The translations under genes were made by a program, and so were the position numbers. DNA of 64,000 nucleotides from Caulobacter rhizosphaerae (GTDB taxonomy: Bacteria; Pseudomonadota; Alphaproteobacteria; Caulobacterales; Caulobacteraceae): contig NZ_CP048815.1 in assembly GCF_010977555.1 (NCBI RefSeq), positions 3,712,501-3,776,500 on the forward strand, given 5' to 3'. Positions 36,833 to 45,632 of the stretch are shown piece after piece; the first letter of the stretch is position 1; each line of letters starts with the position of its first letter. The notes beneath the pieces are model-generated. The model saw only the letters and a program-made list of their open reading frames with translations. It did not search any database and had not been told where the DNA came from.

Positions 36833-38434
36833 CTAACCCCGTTCCTTCGTCCGCTCGAACCGCACTTTCGGATAGCGCTCGGCGACGTAACCGATTTCCC
36901 ACGAAGACTTGCCCAGGAACACCGGCTGTTCGTCGATGTCGTGGGCCATGGCCGAGCGGTGCTTGTTGGTGAAGTCCTCGACGTCGGCGCGCTCACCGTT
37001 AACCCAGCGGGCCTCGGCGTAGGGCGCGGCCTCGAAGATGCAGTCCAGGGCGTATTCGTTGGCCAGGCGGTCGGCCATGACCTCGAACTGCAGCTGGCCC
37101 ACGGCTCCGACGATGAAGTCCGAGCTGCCGATCATCGGACGGAACAGCTGGGTCACGCCCTCCTCGGCCAGGCCCTCCAGCGCCTTCTTCAGGTGCTTGG
37201 CCTTCAGCGGATCCTTGACCCGCACGCGGCGCAGGATTTCCGGGGCGAAGTTGGGCAGGCCGGCGAAGCGCAGCGTCCCGGTCTCCGACAGGCTGTCGCC
37301 CACCCGCAGCACGCCGTGGTTGGGGATGCCGATCACGTCGCCGGCGAAGGCGTCCTCGGCCAGTTCGCGGTCGCTGGCGAAGAACATGATCGGCGCGTTG
37401 ACGCTCATGGCCTTGCCTGTGTTCTGAGCCTTCAGCTTCATGCCGCGGGTGAAGCGGCCGCTGGTCAGGCGCAGGAAGGCGATCCGGTCGCGGTGGTTGG
37501 GGTCCATGTTGGCCTGGACCTTGAACACGAAGCCCGAGACCTCGCCGTCGCCGGGGGCGACATGGGTGTCGACGCCGGCCTTGCTGACCTTGGCCGGATG
37601 CGGCGGCGGAGCATAGCTGCCGATGCCGGCCAGCAGCTCGTTGACGCCGAAGTGACGCAAGGCCGAGCCGAAGAACACCGGCGTCATGTGGCCTTCCAGG
37701 AACGACTGGACGTCGAACGGCTTGGCGGCCTCGGACACCAGCATGGCGCCCTCCTCCACCTCGGCCAGTTCCTCGGGGTCGAGGTACTGCACCACCGCGT
37801 TCGACTTCAGGGCCACCGGGTCGGGATGGCCCTCCTCGTCCGTCGAGCTCTTCTTGGCGTAGGGAATGAACTTCTGGCCGCGCAGGTCCAACATGCCCTT
37901 GAACCGCCCGCCCGAGCCGGCCGGCCAGTACAGCGGGGCCGGATCCAGGGCCAGCTTGGACGACACCTCGTCCAACAGCTCGAACGGGTCCTGGGCCTCG
38001 CGATCCATCTTGTTGATGAAGGTGATGATCGGGATGTCGCGCAGGCGGCACACCTCGAACAGCTTCAGGGTCTGAGGCTCGATGCCCTTGGCGGCGTCCA
38101 GCACCATGATCGCCGCGTCGGCGGCCGTCAGGGTGCGATAGGTGTCTTCGGAGAAGTCCTCGTGCCCCGGGGTGTCCAGCAGGTTGAACATCAGGCCGTC
38201 GTGGTCGAACGTCATGACGCTGGCCGACACCGAGATGCCGCGCTCGCGCTCGATCTTCATCCAGTCGGACTGGGTGCGGCGGGCTTGGCCGCGGGCCCGC
38301 ACGGCGCCGGCCGCGCGGATCGCCCCGCCGGCCAGCAGCAGGTTCTCGGTCAGGGTGGTCTTGCCGGCGTCGGGGTGGCTGATGATGGCGAAGGTGCGCC
38401 GACGGGCGGCCTCAAGGGCGAGGGAAGTGCTCAT
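36833..38434 (-). CDS. prfC: Peptide chain release factor 3
   Basis: GTPase that recycles RF1 and RF2 from the ribosome after termination. 533 residues, normal length. G1 is SHPDAGKTTLTENLL, G3 is DTPGHEDFSEDTYRTL, G4 is NKMDRE; domain 2 and the EF-G-like domain 3 follow, with PMIGSSDFIVGAVGQLQFEV typical of RF3. The upstream gene (38444) ends after 9 bp in the opposite sense of reading order on the same strand, so prfC may be second in an operon. Confidence 0.95.
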   Translation of the reverse strand: MSTSLALEAARRRTFAIISHPDAGKTTLTENLLLAGGAIRAAGAVRARGQARRTQSDWMKIERERGISVSASVMTFDHDGLMFNLLDTPGHEDFSEDTYRTLTAADAAIMVLDAAKGIEPQTLKLFEVCRLRDIPIITFINKMDREAQDPFELLDEVSSKLALDPAPLYWPAGSGGRFKGMLDLRGQKFIPYAKKSSTDEEGHPDPVALKSNAVVQYLDPEELAEVEEGAMLVSEAAKPFDVQSFLEGHMTPVFFGSALRHFGVNELLAGIGSYAPPPHPAKVSKAGVDTHVAPGDGEVSGFVFKVQANMDPNHRDRIAFLRLTSGRFTRGMKLKAQNTGKAMSVNAPIMFFASDRELAEDAFAGDVIGIPNHGVLRVGDSLSETGTLRFAGLPNFAPEILRRVRVKDPLKAKHLKKALEGLAEEGVTQLFRPMIGSSDFIVGAVGQLQFEVMADRLANEYALDCIFEAAPYAEARWVNGERADVEDFTNKHRSAMAHDIDEQPVFLGKSSWEIGYVAERYPKVRFERTKERG

Positions 38435-38443
38435 CCCCGGGGG

Positions 38444-40006
38444 TTAGCTTCCCGAAGCCGCCTTGTCACCCTTTGCCGACGCCTTGTCGGCGGACTTCGG
38501 CCCGTCGGACGCCTTGTCGCCGGTCTTGGCGTCGATGCTCTTGAGCATGGCCTGGGCCGCCTCCACCTCGCCGCCGCCGTGCGGATTGCTGGCCAGTGGC
38601 GTCAGCATGGCGCTGGCCGTGTCGATGTCCTTGACCTGGATCAGGGCCCTGGCCGCGTCCAAGCGCAGGTGACCGACCTGAGGCGCCAGAACGACCGCCC
38701 GGACGCGGATGTCGGCCATGGCTTCGGTCATCGGCTCCAGGCTGCGGGCTTCGGCATAGCCGTGCAGGGTCTCCGGATTGTCCGGATCGACCTTGAAGGC
38801 CCGGGCGAACAGCTTTCCGGCCTGGGCGAAGGCGGCGGCGCGCTGGGCCGGATCGTCCGGGGCCGCGGCCAGGCGGCTTTCGCCCAGGGCCACCAGCGCG
38901 TCCTCGTCCTTGGGGTCGGCGGCCAGCAGATCATCGAGGATCGCCTCGCCCGCCTTGCGGTCGCCGAACGCCGTCTCGGCCTTGGCCAGGACCAGCTGGC
39001 TGAAACGGTCCTTCGGCCGCTTGGCGGCGGTGGCGCGAATTTCGGCCAGGGTTTCGGCTTGGTCGTCCTTGGGCACGCCCAGCTTCAGCCGCTGGCCTTC
39101 CAGGATCAGGTCGTCGGCGCTTGGCGGCAGATGGGTCACCGTCATCGCCGGATCCAGCGCGCCCGTCCGCGGCAAGGCTCCGGCCGGGATCGGCCGGTTC
39201 ATGTAGGTCTGCAGCTTGCGGCGCAGGCCTTCCGGATCATCACCATAGATCGCCTTCCAGGCCTTCACCGGGTCGTCGCCGTCGCGCACGGAGCCCAGAT
39301 AGGACCCCAGCAGCTTGTGCCGCGCCGGGTCCGACAGGATGTAGTGCGTCAGCAGCCAGGCCTGGGCGTAGTAGGCGTAGACTTCCCGCTCCTTGAGGGC
39401 GCCCGGACGCTTGCCCAGTACGTCTTCCATCGGGATCCAGCCGCCTGGCTGGGTCAGGCTGTAGGCCCGGCCGCGGTTCACGCCGCCCACCACCATCCGG
39501 GTCTTGGCCAGGTCGGCGGTCATGTAATATTCGGCGTAGCCCTCGACCAGCCAGGCCGGATAGGCGCTGGGATAGTACTGCAGCATGAAGTGGTGCACGT
39601 ATTCGTGCAGCACCGTGTCGTCGCCCTTGTTCTCGTCGAACTCGCCGGTCCCGTCGCGGATCGCCACCACGAACACCTCGGGCACGGACGACAGATACAC
39701 CCCGGCCATGCCCTCCTTGGCCTTGGGGATCACGCGCCTCAACTGCCGGAGGTCCGAGACCAGATAGACCGGCAGCTTGCGCGGGGTGACCTCGTCCTTG
39801 GGTCGGCCGTGCAGGCGGCGCAGCAGGGAGTCGAAGTCCTCCAGCATGGCGGCGTATTCGCGCACCGACTTCTCGCTGCGGCCATAGACCACGAAGTGGT
39901 CGCTCTCGGCCCGCAGCCATTCGGCCCTGGCCGGCGATCCGGCCGCCAGCAGGGCGACCGCCATCAGCGCCGGCAAAATCCCACGCCGTCCTGTAATGCC
40001 TCGCAT
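38444..40006 (-). CDS. Secreted HExxH metallopeptidase-like protein with TPR region
   Basis: 520 residues. ATG 40006 follows GAGGGGAG and opens a signal peptide (LPALMAVALLAAGSPARA). The middle has the zinc motif VLHEYVHHFML, with EGYAEYYM downstream as a candidate third ligand (gluzincin pattern). Then come TPR-like repeats and a Lys/Ala/Asp-rich tail (DKASDGPKSADKASAKGDKA) at the C terminus. It is probably periplasmic. Protease activity is inferred from the motif; related proteins are usually annotated as DUF1570 family. Confidence 0.8.
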   Translation of the reverse strand: MRGITGRRGILPALMAVALLAAGSPARAEWLRAESDHFVVYGRSEKSVREYAAMLEDFDSLLRRLHGRPKDEVTPRKLPVYLVSDLRQLRRVIPKAKEGMAGVYLSSVPEVFVVAIRDGTGEFDENKGDDTVLHEYVHHFMLQYYPSAYPAWLVEGYAEYYMTADLAKTRMVVGGVNRGRAYSLTQPGGWIPMEDVLGKRPGALKEREVYAYYAQAWLLTHYILSDPARHKLLGSYLGSVRDGDDPVKAWKAIYGDDPEGLRRKLQTYMNRPIPAGALPRTGALDPAMTVTHLPPSADDLILEGQRLKLGVPKDDQAETLAEIRATAAKRPKDRFSQLVLAKAETAFGDRKAGEAILDDLLAADPKDEDALVALGESRLAAAPDDPAQRAAAFAQAGKLFARAFKVDPDNPETLHGYAEARSLEPMTEAMADIRVRAVVLAPQVGHLRLDAARALIQVKDIDTASAMLTPLASNPHGGGEVEAAQAMLKSIDAKTGDKASDGPKSADKASAKGDKAASGS

Positions 40007-40079
40007 GCACGCCGCTCCCCTCAACGTTGCGTTGAAGCTAAGCGGGGACACCCCCGCGGCGCAAGGCGTGACTTGGCGC

Positions 40080-40490
40080 TGATCGCGGCAGGGTGGTCGC
40101 CAGCCTGTCCATGATCTCGTCGTAGTGGAGGCTGTCCAACTTATCACGGTGGCGATATCGAGAGGCGCCGTGGCTTCGAAAGCCGCACGACCGATCCGGC
40201 GGGCGCCGGTGACGAACAGGGCGCCAATCTCGTGAGTCGCGAGAGCGGCGACAGAGGTTGGGCTGGTCTCGTCACGGGTTCGCCTCAGCGGCGATGGCCA
40301 GGGTGAAGGTCGCGGACGCCGCGGAATTCATCATTTTCTTCAAACGCCTGCCCTGTTCATGATCCGCGGGCGGATAGGTCGGTGCGTTGGCGCTTGGACG
40401 ACGACGGTGCGTCGGTTTCGTGGCGTTATGGATGGCGTCGTTCTTTGAAACCGGACGGGAAAATCGAGCCTCGCAACCATACCGGTACAT
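40080..40490 (-). pseudogene. Decayed coding sequence, family unknown
   Basis: No intact gene lies between 40007 and 40597. On the minus strand, protein-like stretches occur in successive frames: MNSAASATFTLAIAAEANP ending at a TGA near 40270, then ALATHEIGALFVTGARRIG to about 40130, then LDSLHYDEIMDRLATTLP. One-base changes near 40270 and near 40135 would join them. This suggests a small gene broken by two frameshifts. I cannot name its family, and chance open frames in GC-rich DNA are the alternative. Confidence 0.3.
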
Positions 40491-40597
40491 CGAAACGCGC
40501 GACGTTATGACCCTGGTCAGAATAGGGTTTTGGAGTCATGCTTTCCTCTGAACGGACCATTCCCCGTCAGAGGGAGGGCCGCGAAGAGGAAACGAAA

Positions 40598-40744
40598 ATG
40601 GCTATGGTCCACGAGCCGCGTCACAAGCGCGGCGTCTGCACCCCCCAAGGAAACGCCCTCTGCCTCGGCGTCGCGTTCGCCGGGCTGGTGATCGTGGCGA
40701 TGATCCTGACCTGGCTGTTCAGCCTGATCGGCCTGTTCCTCTAG
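40598..40744 (+). CDS. Small single-helix membrane protein
   Basis: 48 residues, N-terminal basic segment (MVHEPRHKRGVCTPQGN) and one membrane helix (LGVAFAGLVIVAMILTWLF). ATG 40598 has GAGGAAA upstream; upstream in-frame ATG 40538 lacks a site. The small size is below usual annotation cut-offs, but start signal and composition support it. Function unknown. Confidence 0.6.
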   Translation: MAMVHEPRHKRGVCTPQGNALCLGVAFAGLVIVAMILTWLFSLIGLFL

Positions 40745-40770
40745 CCGACCGAACGCTTGGGGCCGGAAGA

Positions 40771-40788
40771 CGGCTTTCGCGAAAGCCG
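40771..40788. terminator. Perfect 18-bp palindrome, possible weak terminator
   Basis: CGGCTTTCGCGAAAGCCG can form a nine-base-pair stem without a loop on either strand, between the convergent genes ending at 40744 and 40822. No T-run follows, so it is a terminator only of the weak kind, or a protein-binding site. Confidence 0.35.
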
Positions 40789-40821
40789 CGTGCGCGGCGT
40801 GACGGTGCGACCGGAGGGCGG

Positions 40822-41202
40822 TCAGGCCGCCAGGCGCCGCCAGACCTGGCGATCGGCCTCGACATTGCTCAGGGCGCCGGCCTTCTGGCGCTCGAACAGC
40901 GATCCCATGATCTCCAGGCTCAACTGGGCGTAGCGCACCTGCACTTGGTCGACCAGGCAACCGCGCGACGGCGCGATGAACAGGGCCGCGTTGACGTCCG
41001 GCGCCTTGGCGATGATCAGGGCGGCCAGGCGCTGGGCCTTATCCAGATCCTTGTGGTGCAGCAGCGGCTCGGCGGCGTACAGCTCCTGGCCCAGCTTGCC
41101 GACATAGCTCAGCGACACCTTGGCGAAACGATCGCGGGTGAGCGGCGGGGCCAGTTCGGCCGCGTCGAGGCTGAGAATGACGTCGTTGAGCAGGAAGAGC
41201 AT
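40822..41202 (-). CDS. Hypothetical cytoplasmic protein
   Basis: 126 residues, starting MLFLLNDVILSLD with AAGG upstream. Rich in Leu and Ala; mainly helical, without membrane spans. Segments such as QRLAALIIAKAPDVNAALFIAP are well conserved-looking, but I do not recognise the family. The 215 bp upstream of it, to 41417, show nothing beyond likely promoter sequence for this gene and its divergent neighbour. Confidence 0.6.
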   Translation of the reverse strand: MLFLLNDVILSLDAAELAPPLTRDRFAKVSLSYVGKLGQELYAAEPLLHHKDLDKAQRLAALIIAKAPDVNAALFIAPSRGCLVDQVQVRYAQLSLEIMGSLFERQKAGALSNVEADRQVWRRLAA

Positions 41203-41417
41203 CGGAACCTTGCTGAGGCCTGGCGGCGGCTGCGGGGAATCGGACGACTGGGGAAGTCGTTGCGTTACCCTGCCGCATCGAGCTTTCGCTCCGGTTTAGG
41301 AGCAGGGTTAACGGGGCGGGAAATGGGATTCCGGGTTAAATGTCGGGACACGGAACAAGGCTTGGCGCGAGGGCTCAGGCGCCCCATCTGAAGACTTCGT
41401 CCTGCTGGAGGCCACGC

Positions 41418-42158
41418 TTGATTCCCCGCAACGCCGCCTCGCCGGACAGCCTGGCGCGCGAGATCGCCGCCGCCCTGGATGAAACGGGCTTTCGCCGGCT
41501 CGCCCCGGCCGAAACCGACACCCTGCTCGGCCCCGAGGCGGTGGCGGGCTGGCAGACTTTCGCCGACAGCTGGAACGACCTGGGCCTGGACCGCTTCATG
41601 GCCGACGGCGGCCGTTATCGACGTCGGCGCTTCGCGGCCTTTTCGGCCTCGCCCGCCGGGGTGGTCCGCAAGCCGCACCAGCCGCACTACCAGAGCCGGG
41701 ACTACAACGGCCTGAACGGCGGGGTGCAACGCTGGTTCGAGCCCGTGCTCGACGCGGTGGCCGAGCACGCGGTGACGCAGGGACTGCTTCGCGCCGGCCT
41801 GGCGCTGTTCCATCCCCTGACCGCTGATCCGCCCCGGTCCTGGCACGTGGAGCTGCACCAGTTCCGCATCGAGGCCGGCGACGGCGCGGCGGGCCTGCCC
41901 ACGCCCGAGGGCGCGCACCGTGACGGGGTCGACTGGGTAATCGTCATGCTGGTCGACCGCCGGAACGTGGCCAGCGGGGTCACCGACATCTTCGCCAACG
42001 ACGGCGTCCGGCTGGGAGCCTTCACCCTGGAGCGGCCTCGCGACACGGTCGTCCTGGACGACCACCGTGTGATGCATGGGGTGACTGCGATCCATCCGCT
42101 GCAGCCGGGCGCCCCCGCTCTGCGCGACGTGCTGGTGGCGACGTTCCGGCGCGAGTGA
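41418..42158 (+). CDS. 2-oxoglutarate/Fe(II)-dependent dioxygenase family protein
   Basis: 246 residues of the 2OG-Fe dioxygenase family that hydroxylates free amino acids in some members. Iron ligands are seen in [11 protein letters not shown] (His and Asp) and [12 protein letters not shown] (His), with VLVATFRRE closing the 2OG-binding strand. TTG 41418 is chosen for CTGGAGG 7 bases upstream. Substrate unknown. It stands alone with a palindrome after its stop. Confidence 0.82.
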   Translation: MIPRNAASPDSLAREIAAALDETGFRRLAPAETDTLLGPEAVAGWQTFADSWNDLGLDRFMADGGRYRRRRFAAFSASPAGVVRKPHQPHYQSRDYNGLNGGVQRWFEPVLDAVAEHAVTQGLLRAGLALFHPLTADPPRSWHVELHQFRIEAGDGAAGLPTPEGAHRDGVDWVIVMLVDRRNVASGVTDIFANDGVRLGAFTLERPRDTVVLDDHRVMHGVTAIHPLQPGAPALRDVLVATFRRE

Positions 42159-42165
42159 GCGCGGT

Positions 42166-42267
42166 GCGTCCTTCGAGGCTCGCCTGCGGCTCGCACCTCA
42201 GGATGAGGACCTCATTGCACTGCATTGCTCATCCTGAGGCGCCCGCGCAGCGGGCCTCGAAGGACGC
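42166..42267. repeat. Palindromic dispersed element
   Basis: Outer arms GCGTCCTTCGAGGC (42166-42179) and GCCTCGAAGGACGC (42254-42267) and inner arms CCTCAGGATGAG (42196-42207) and CTCATCCTGAGG (42228-42239) are exact complements. The nested form is that of an alphaproteobacterial intergenic mobile repeat. It lies between convergent genes. Confidence 0.8.
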
Positions 42268-42275
42268 ATCGCCCC

Positions 42276-42617
42276 TCAGCCCTTCGGATCCCCTTCGACC
42301 GGCTCGGTCAGGAAATGCCGCCCTTCCCGGTCCTCGATCTCGACCACCCAGATGTCCGGGTCGATCCGCGCGGCGCGTTCGGCGTAGGCGTCCAGGTCGG
42401 GCTCGAAATCCGAGCGGACCGGCTGCATCCAGAAGCGCTCGCCGTCGCCCCGGGTGGCCTCGCTGTAGAGCCTGGCGGTGTTGGCGCGGCGGTCGACGGC
42501 CTTGACCAGCACCGCTCCCGCCCGTGGGTCGCCCTTGCGGGCCACCATGGCGAAGGCCCCGCCCAGCTCGGCGCGGCGGATCAGCGCGCCGACCCAGATA
42601 TCCGTCGAAAGAAGCAT
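42276..42617 (-). CDS. DUF1491 family protein
   Basis: 113 residues, soluble. The start STDIWVGALIRRAELGGAFAMV and the segment DGERFWMQP are typical of the alphaproteobacterial DUF1491 family. It ends IEDREGRHFLTEP. Role unknown. A start ATG and normal length leave no oddity. Confidence 0.85.
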   Translation of the reverse strand: MLLSTDIWVGALIRRAELGGAFAMVARKGDPRAGAVLVKAVDRRANTARLYSEATRGDGERFWMQPVRSDFEPDLDAYAERAARIDPDIWVVEIEDREGRHFLTEPVEGDPKG

Positions 42618-42686
42618 CGCTAACCGAACCGCAACCTCGGCGCCCTAAGGCTGCCTGCTGAAACCGCTCTCGCAGAATACGAGATC

Positions 42687-43661
42687 ATGACGTCAAGAAA
42701 GACCCCCAAGCGCGCCAGCGCGCGCTCGGATTCTTACTGTAGAGCCTTTTTGCCCCCTTCGAACGTCGTTCGAAGGAGAAAGGCTCTATGTGTTCTGACG
42801 GCGCGGTGGCTAGGGGCTTTTGTCATGACCGCCGGCTTCGGCGCGTCGACCGTATCCCATGCCGCCACCGCCGCCGACCAGCTCTACGAACGCACGCTGA
42901 TGATCTCGGCCGACGCGCGCTGCCGGCTGTTCAAGCCCGCCGTGGGCTCGGCCCTGGACGCCGCCCGCGCCCAGGCGCGCGGCGCGACCCTGCGCTCGGG
43001 CGCCAGCGAGGTCCAGGTCCAGGCTGTGGAGCAGCGGGCCCGGGCCAAGGCCAGCGCGGCGACGTGCGGCTCCAAGGACCTGCAGACCGCCGCCGGCCGC
43101 GTGCGCCAGGCCTTCGACGGCTATTCGACCCTGCAGCGGATGAACTATCCGGGCGACCGGGCCGGCTGGCAGGCCGACCGCTCGGTCTCGGCCACCATCC
43201 CGGTCTGGCGGCTGTCGCAGCCGGCGGGGTTCGGGCGCGACCGCCTGGTGTTCGGCCTGTCGGGACGGTCCAACGACCTGCTGGCGGTGGCGACCTTCGC
43301 CGACGACGCCCAGCCCTACGCCGCGCGCCTGGTCGTGCGCGACACCCTGCGCACCCAGGGCCCATACCTGAACGGCCGAAACGCCAAGGGCCTGGCCGCC
43401 AACGCCGCGCCGCGCAACGCCAGCCGGGTGTTCGCCGCCGAAACCCGCGACATGGCGCCCGTCACCCTGCTGCCGACCGGCGCCAAGACGGGCCTGTCCT
43501 TCCGCTTCCCCCGCGAGGCCGCCGACGCCATGGGCCGCCTCGACCCGCGCGAGGCGGCGACCATCGAGTTCGTGTTCACCAGCCGCAACGGCGTGGACGT
43601 GGTGCGGCGAGCCTATGTGGAGGTCGGCGACTTCGCGGCGGGGCGGGCGTTCCTGCGGTAG
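42687..43661 (+). CDS. Exported protein of unknown function; start uncertain
   Basis: 324 residues if ATG 42687 is the start. Residues about 30-60 make a signal peptide (KALCVLTARWLGAFVMTAG ... VSHA). The mature part is basic and probably periplasmic (TLMISADARCRLFKPAVG, VFAAETRDMAPVTLLPTG). A 47-bp palindrome (42741-42787) lies inside the N-terminal codons and supplies the positively charged region RRRKA, so either it was inserted into an existing gene or the true start is nearer 42795. No family recognised. Confidence 0.6.
   Translation: MTSRKTPKRASARSDSYCRAFLPPSNVVRRRKALCVLTARWLGAFVMTAGFGASTVSHAATAADQLYERTLMISADARCRLFKPAVGSALDAARAQARGATLRSGASEVQVQAVEQRARAKASAATCGSKDLQTAAGRVRQAFDGYSTLQRMNYPGDRAGWQADRSVSATIPVWRLSQPAGFGRDRLVFGLSGRSNDLLAVATFADDAQPYAARLVVRDTLRTQGPYLNGRNAKGLAANAAPRNASRVFAAETRDMAPVTLLPTGAKTGLSFRFPREAADAMGRLDPREAATIEFVFTSRNGVDVVRRAYVEVGDFAAGRAFLR
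42741..42787. repeat. Palindrome within the N-terminal coding region
   Basis: Arms AGAGCCTTT (42741-42749) and AAAGGCTCT (42779-42787), and inner CCTTCGAACG (42756-42765) and CGTTCGAAGG (42767-42776), fold into a long hairpin. It lies in frame inside the gene at 42687 and would form in its mRNA immediately upstream of the signal-peptide hydrophobic codons. Confidence 0.75.
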
Positions 43662-43686
43662 CTTACCCCACAGGGAGAGGATCTTG

Positions 43687-45519
43687 TCACCGCGGCGGCG
43701 CGAACTTGACGACGTTGGGGCCCAGCTCCGGCTCTTCGGGCGGCTCGAGCGCAGGCTCCAGCAGCGGCGGCTCCATCGCCGGGCGCGGCGGCGTCAGCAG
43801 CACCGGCATGCGCACCGAGACGCTGGTCCCCGCGCCCAGGCGGCTTTCGATGTTCATCTCGCCGCCGTGCAGCCGGGCGAAAGCGCGGACCAGCGACAGG
43901 CCCAGGCCCGTGCCCTTGGCCCGCTGGTCGACGCCGCCGGCCTGCTCGTAGGGGCGGCCCAGGCGTTCCAGGTCCTCGGGAGAAATGCCGACGCCGGTGT
44001 CGGTGACCACCAGCTCCAGCTGGCCGTCCCGGCCATCGGCCGTCACCGTCACCTGGCCGCCGCGCGGCGTGAACTTCAGGGCGTTGGACAGCAGGTTCAG
44101 CACGATCTGCTTCAGCGCCCGGCGGTCGGCGTCGACCTCCAGCTCGTCCGGCGGCAGGACGCCGCGCAGCTGCACGCCGGCCGCGTCGGCCTGGACGCGC
44201 AGCAGGCGCATGGCCGCCGTCACCGCCTCGCGGGCGTCGAACTCACCGCGCTGCAGCTCGAAGCGCTCGGCCTCGATCTTGGACATGTCCAGCACGTCGT
44301 TGATCAGGTCCAGCAGGTGGCCGCCCGACTCGTGGATGAGTTCGGCGTACTCGCCGTAGCGGTCTGTCAGCGGGCCGAACATCCGGGCGCGCATGATGTC
44401 GGAGAAACCCATGATGGCGTTCAGCGGCGTGCGCAGCTCGTGGCTCATATTGGCCAGGAAGCGAGCGCGGCCGGCGGCCAGCCCCTCGGCCTCGGCCCGG
44501 GCCTGGCGCAGGGCGGTCTCGCGGGCCTTGTCCAGCGTGGCGTCGCGCATCACGCCCACCAGCAGGTCGGGCGAGACCTGGCGCAGGTCCAGGCGGACGG
44601 TGCGGGTCGGGTCCAGCAGCGGGGCGAAGGCGATGCTGGCCTCGCCGGCGTCCAGGGCCGTCGCCAGGGCGGCGCTGAGCTTCTGGCGGTCGCCGGCCAT
44701 GGCGGCGCAGGCCAGGTCCTCACCCGCCAGGTTGGCGGTCGCCACGCCGCGTGGCGCGGCCCCGCGCACCGTCCTGACCCGACCGTCGCTGGCTACGACC
44801 AGCAGCAGTTGCGGCGCGCCATCGACCAGGGTCTGCAGGATGTTCAGCTCGCCGGCCTGGCGGTTGCCCTGCTCGCCGGCCCGTCGGTGGGTGAGGATCA
44901 GGCCCGAGGCCAGGCCCACCCCCACGGTCGCCACCGACAGGAAGCCCAGGACGAAGGCCAGCGGCCCGGTCGGCGCGGCCGGGGCCAGGCCGGACAGCTG
45001 GGTCAGGGCCGCTACGGCGCCGCCGATCAACGCCAGGCTGGCGCCCTCGGCCAGGCGCCGCGGAGAGGACAGGATGGAGGCCGCCGCGACGGGGGCCAGG
45101 ATCCAGGCGCTCATTGCGCCCGAGACGCCGCCGGTCACCACCGCCGCGCCCGCGCCGCAGGTGGCCCACAGGACCAGGATCAAGGATTGCAGGCGCTCGT
45201 CGCGTCGCTCGCCCACCGCCAGGCCGGCCAGGGCCGGGAGCGCGCCGGCCGCCAGGGCCAGCCAGACCGGCAGGCCGACGACGCCGGGCGTGAAGGCCGC
45301 CGCCCCGGTCGCGAAGATCACAGTCGTCAGCCAACCCAGCCGCCACAGATGAGCCGCGCCGAAGCCGCCCGTCGAGGAGGTCCCCGAGAGCTGGGCCTGA
45401 GCCGGCCTGGAGCCGGTCTGGAGCGAGGCGCCGTCGTTGGCCAAGGCCGCGAGAATCCCTTCCGGTGAGTCTTCGTCGTCGAAGCTTAACGCCGGGAGCC
45501 CTCTCTCCCAAGGCCGCAC
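43687..45519 (-). CDS. divJ: DivJ-like cell-cycle sensor histidine kinase
   Basis: 610 residues. The N-terminal 200 residues hold about six membrane helices after a soluble leader; a PAS-like region covers about 225-330. HisKA carries His360 in NMSHELRTPLNAIMGFSDI, followed by FGPLTDRYGEYAELIHESGGHLLDLI. HATPase shows LLSNALKFTPRGG, DTGVGISPEDLERLGRPYEQ and GTGLGLSLVRAF. The kinase core matches my memory of Caulobacter DivJ, which phosphorylates DivK at the stalked pole. The gene is divergent from a small soluble kinase, the arrangement I recall beside divJ in C. crescentus. A Pro/Glu tail ends the protein. Confidence 0.85.
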   Translation of the reverse strand: MRPWERGLPALSFDDEDSPEGILAALANDGASLQTGSRPAQAQLSGTSSTGGFGAAHLWRLGWLTTVIFATGAAAFTPGVVGLPVWLALAAGALPALAGLAVGERRDERLQSLILVLWATCGAGAAVVTGGVSGAMSAWILAPVAAASILSSPRRLAEGASLALIGGAVAALTQLSGLAPAAPTGPLAFVLGFLSVATVGVGLASGLILTHRRAGEQGNRQAGELNILQTLVDGAPQLLLVVASDGRVRTVRGAAPRGVATANLAGEDLACAAMAGDRQKLSAALATALDAGEASIAFAPLLDPTRTVRLDLRQVSPDLLVGVMRDATLDKARETALRQARAEAEGLAAGRARFLANMSHELRTPLNAIMGFSDIMRARMFGPLTDRYGEYAELIHESGGHLLDLINDVLDMSKIEAERFELQRGEFDAREAVTAAMRLLRVQADAAGVQLRGVLPPDELEVDADRRALKQIVLNLLSNALKFTPRGGQVTVTADGRDGQLELVVTDTGVGISPEDLERLGRPYEQAGGVDQRAKGTGLGLSLVRAFARLHGGEMNIESRLGAGTSVSVRMPVLLTPPRPAMEPPLLEPALEPPEEPELGPNVVKFAPPR

Positions 45520-45632
45520 AATCGGCGGGCGATCGTTAACGCTGGCGCTTCTTGTGGACGGAAACGGATTCGTAAGCGCCTTGGTTCATCCTGGCGCATC
45601 GAAGTAACGGACAGAAGGTCCGGGAGTCCCTG

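Noticed and set aside
36504..36902. A minus-strand frame spanning the gap between prfC and the Pro-rich protein gene
   Set aside because: It overlaps both genes in another frame, with Arg/Gly/Ser shadow composition and no ribosome binding site.
36581..40114. A 1177-codon plus-strand frame opposite prfC and the metallopeptidase
   Set aside because: Composition is Gln/Gly/Val/Arg shadow-like, and the minus-strand genes beneath it have complete family motifs.
41203..41417. CtrA site from two TTAA groups near 41307 and 41334
   Set aside because: The spacing is far from the seven bases required, so no CtrA box is called.
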